Assembly (NCBI GenBank): GCA_910584125.1
Contig: CAJTXU010000059.1
Location: forward strand, 1 to 6,816
DNA: 6,816 nt
Direction: 5' to 3'
From: an uncultured Muribaculaceae bacterium
GTDB taxonomy: Bacteria > Bacteroidota > Bacteroidia > Bacteroidales > Muribaculaceae
In this document: in pieces, positions 5,797 through 6,816 of the stretch
How positions within the stretch are numbered: position 1 is the first letter of the stretch
How the letters are laid out: each line of letters begins with the position of its first letter
Made by a program: the position numbers and the translations under genes
Notes under the pieces: generated by a model
Told to the model about the DNA's origin: nothing
Databases searched by the model: none
Seen by the model: the letters and a program-made list of their open reading frames with translations, nothing else

Positions 5797-6816
5797 CTAT
5801 CCGAAGATGACCGACAAACGGTACATGAAGAATGGCAGATCTGACACCCCATGTAGTTGAGAACGGAAGGCCTTGATTTTAGAGTTCAAAGATTCGGCGG
5901 CAGCGTTTGTCGATCGGCTTATGAAGTAGTTGAGCACCTCATCTTCCTTTTCTCTGATTGTGTCGCGGGCTGCTTTGACCTCACGCAGTGGGCAGTCGGC
6001 AACCTTTTGATACCATTGGTGTATTTTTTCTCTTGCCTGATTCCGGTCAATGCCTTTGTTGCGGAAGATGGAGCGGAGGTTGTCGACAAGATTGTAAGCC
6101 TCCTTGATTTTCGGATACAGGTCGAAGAGTAATTTTGCGCGTTGTTTCTGTGCGTCAGACCATTTATCGCGGCTCTTGGACAGAAGTCCGCGGCTTCGCG
6201 TAAGCAGCTCGATCTTCGTATCTCCGTTGGAAAGTTCTTCCGGAACAAACTTCTTGCTGAGCCGGGAGGGTTTGCGACCACGTTTCTTCCCCTTATATGT
6301 TTTCGGATGCTTTTTACGATAGGCCTTACGGGCCTTGATCAGTTGCTCCAACTTCTTTTTGTGCTCGGCTTTTGCCTTGTTCTGTTCCTTTACGGCATTG
6401 CGCTTTTCCTTGAGGCGGATTTCCTCTACGGCCTCTCCGCACCGTTTGATTATGTGGAAACAATCGATGATTATCATGGCGTTGGGGAAGACGGCGCGGA
6501 CTATGCGCATCATTGAATCTGAAAAGTCCATCGTCACCTCCGTGACTGCAAGTCTTTGTTCCTGCGGCAGTTTCATCAACTGCGCAATCACGTCCGATGC
6601 TTTTGTGCCGCGAACCATGGCAATTATTGTGCCCGATTTGCCATGGCCGTCCTTGTTGGAGAGAATCGTGAACAGGTCATCGTGCAGCGAAGTCTCATCA
6701 ATACTCAGTCGAGTCCCGCAGTTCTTGGGTAACAGAATCCAGTCGGAGGCGTGGTCTTTCTGTTCCCATTGGTTGAAGCCGCTCAGAACTTCCTTGTAAT
6801 TGCGACGGAAGCTGCC
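5797..6816 (-). CDS. ISL3/ISAon1-type transposase, 5' end outside the window
   Basis: The frame is open from the right edge to TAG at 5797-5799, giving 339 visible residues. The ATG at 6618 is internal: upstream codons in the same frame encode essential sequence. The DDE triad is visible as LSIDETS (Asp at visible residue 40, codon 6697-6699), IIIDCFHIIK (Asp 118) and NAAAESLNSKIK (Glu 308), followed by the family ending GVSDLPFFMYRLSVIF. Between the second Asp and the Glu is a long Lys/Arg-rich, partly coiled-coil insertion that includes KKRGRKPSR, reminiscent of an AT-hook. These features fit PF01610 transposases of the ISL3 family; the Bacteroidetes ISAon1 group, in which a separate short upstream frame encodes the N-terminal DNA-binding region, is my best match from memory. 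The visible part has no frameshift or internal stop, so the gene may be functional; completeness depends on sequence to the right. Confidence 0.88.
   Translation of the reverse strand, partial: GSFRRNYKEVLSGFNQWEQKDHASDWILLPKNCGTRLSIDETSLHDDLFTILSNKDGHGKSGTIIAMVRGTKASDVIAQLMKLPQEQRLAVTEVTMDFSDSMMRIVRAVFPNAMIIIDCFHIIKRCGEAVEEIRLKEKRNAVKEQNKAKAEHKKKLEQLIKARKAYRKKHPKTYKGKKRGRKPSRLSKKFVPEELSNGDTKIELLTRSRGLLSKSRDKWSDAQKQRAKLLFDLYPKIKEAYNLVDNLRSIFRNKGIDRNQAREKIHQWYQKVADCPLREVKAARDTIREKEDEVLNYFISRSTNAAAESLNSKIKAFRSQLHGVSDLPFFMYRLSVIFG
5797..6816 (-). mobile_element. Insertion sequence, ISL3/ISAon1-type, partial
   Basis: The transposase marks one insertion sequence whose 5' half and right end lie beyond the window. 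The left end must lie below 5797, within the AT-rich region. Candidate structures there are the hairpin at 5742-5766 and the 15-bp repeats at 5620-5703, but without the opposite terminus the inverted repeats and target duplication cannot be assigned. The interval given covers only the part that certainly belongs to the element. Confidence 0.7.

Overview
The window looks like chromosomal DNA from a gut-type Bacteroidales bacterium; Muribaculaceae or a close relative is my guess. The reasons are a surface lipoprotein with a fimbrillin-like head and GLUG/beta-helix body, start codons preceded by A-rich leaders instead of Shine-Dalgarno sequences, perfect matches to the Bacteroidetes -7 promoter box (TAnnTTTG), and an ISL3/ISAon1-type transposase. 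No taxonomic search was possible, so the family assignment is inference.

Layout, left to right. Positions 2-349 (+) hold the 3' end of a beta-rich protein I do not recognise; its upstream part is a REP-like sequence. Positions 350-626 are noncoding and dominated by a long imperfect inverted repeat (about 369-582) with small hairpins at its centre. Positions 627-3338 (+) encode a 903-residue lipoprotein: lipobox, fimbrillin-like domain, GLUG-like middle, and a C-terminal ladder of seven [IMV]N[GD]G turns that should form a parallel beta-helix. A 14-bp perfect REP-like hairpin (3399-3433) sits between this gene and a convergent minus-strand pair. That pair is a DUF1232/YkvA-like membrane protein (5091-4699) followed after 18 nt by a group II PLP-dependent decarboxylase of the histidine decarboxylase type (4680-3469), which carries a cleavable signal peptide. 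Positions 5155-5796 are AT-rich and noncoding. They contain the probable promoter of the minus-strand pair, a 24-bp near-palindrome built around an orphan plus-strand -7 box, a spaced 15-bp inverted repeat, and a hairpin probably terminating the transposase. From 5797 to the right edge (minus) lies a transposase missing its N-terminus.

How the parts may work together: the lipoprotein is probably exported to the cell surface as an adhesin or minor pilus component. The decarboxylase, if exported as its signal peptide suggests, would act on an amino acid outside the cytoplasm, which is unusual for a PLP enzyme; its link to the DUF1232 protein is only by operon structure. The REP-like copies, the long palindrome and the transposase show that mobile or repetitive DNA has shaped the gaps between genes. 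The most notable items are the exported decarboxylase, the chimeric fimbrillin/beta-helix lipoprotein, and the structured noncoding elements. I see no complete defence system, CRISPR array, tRNA or rRNA.
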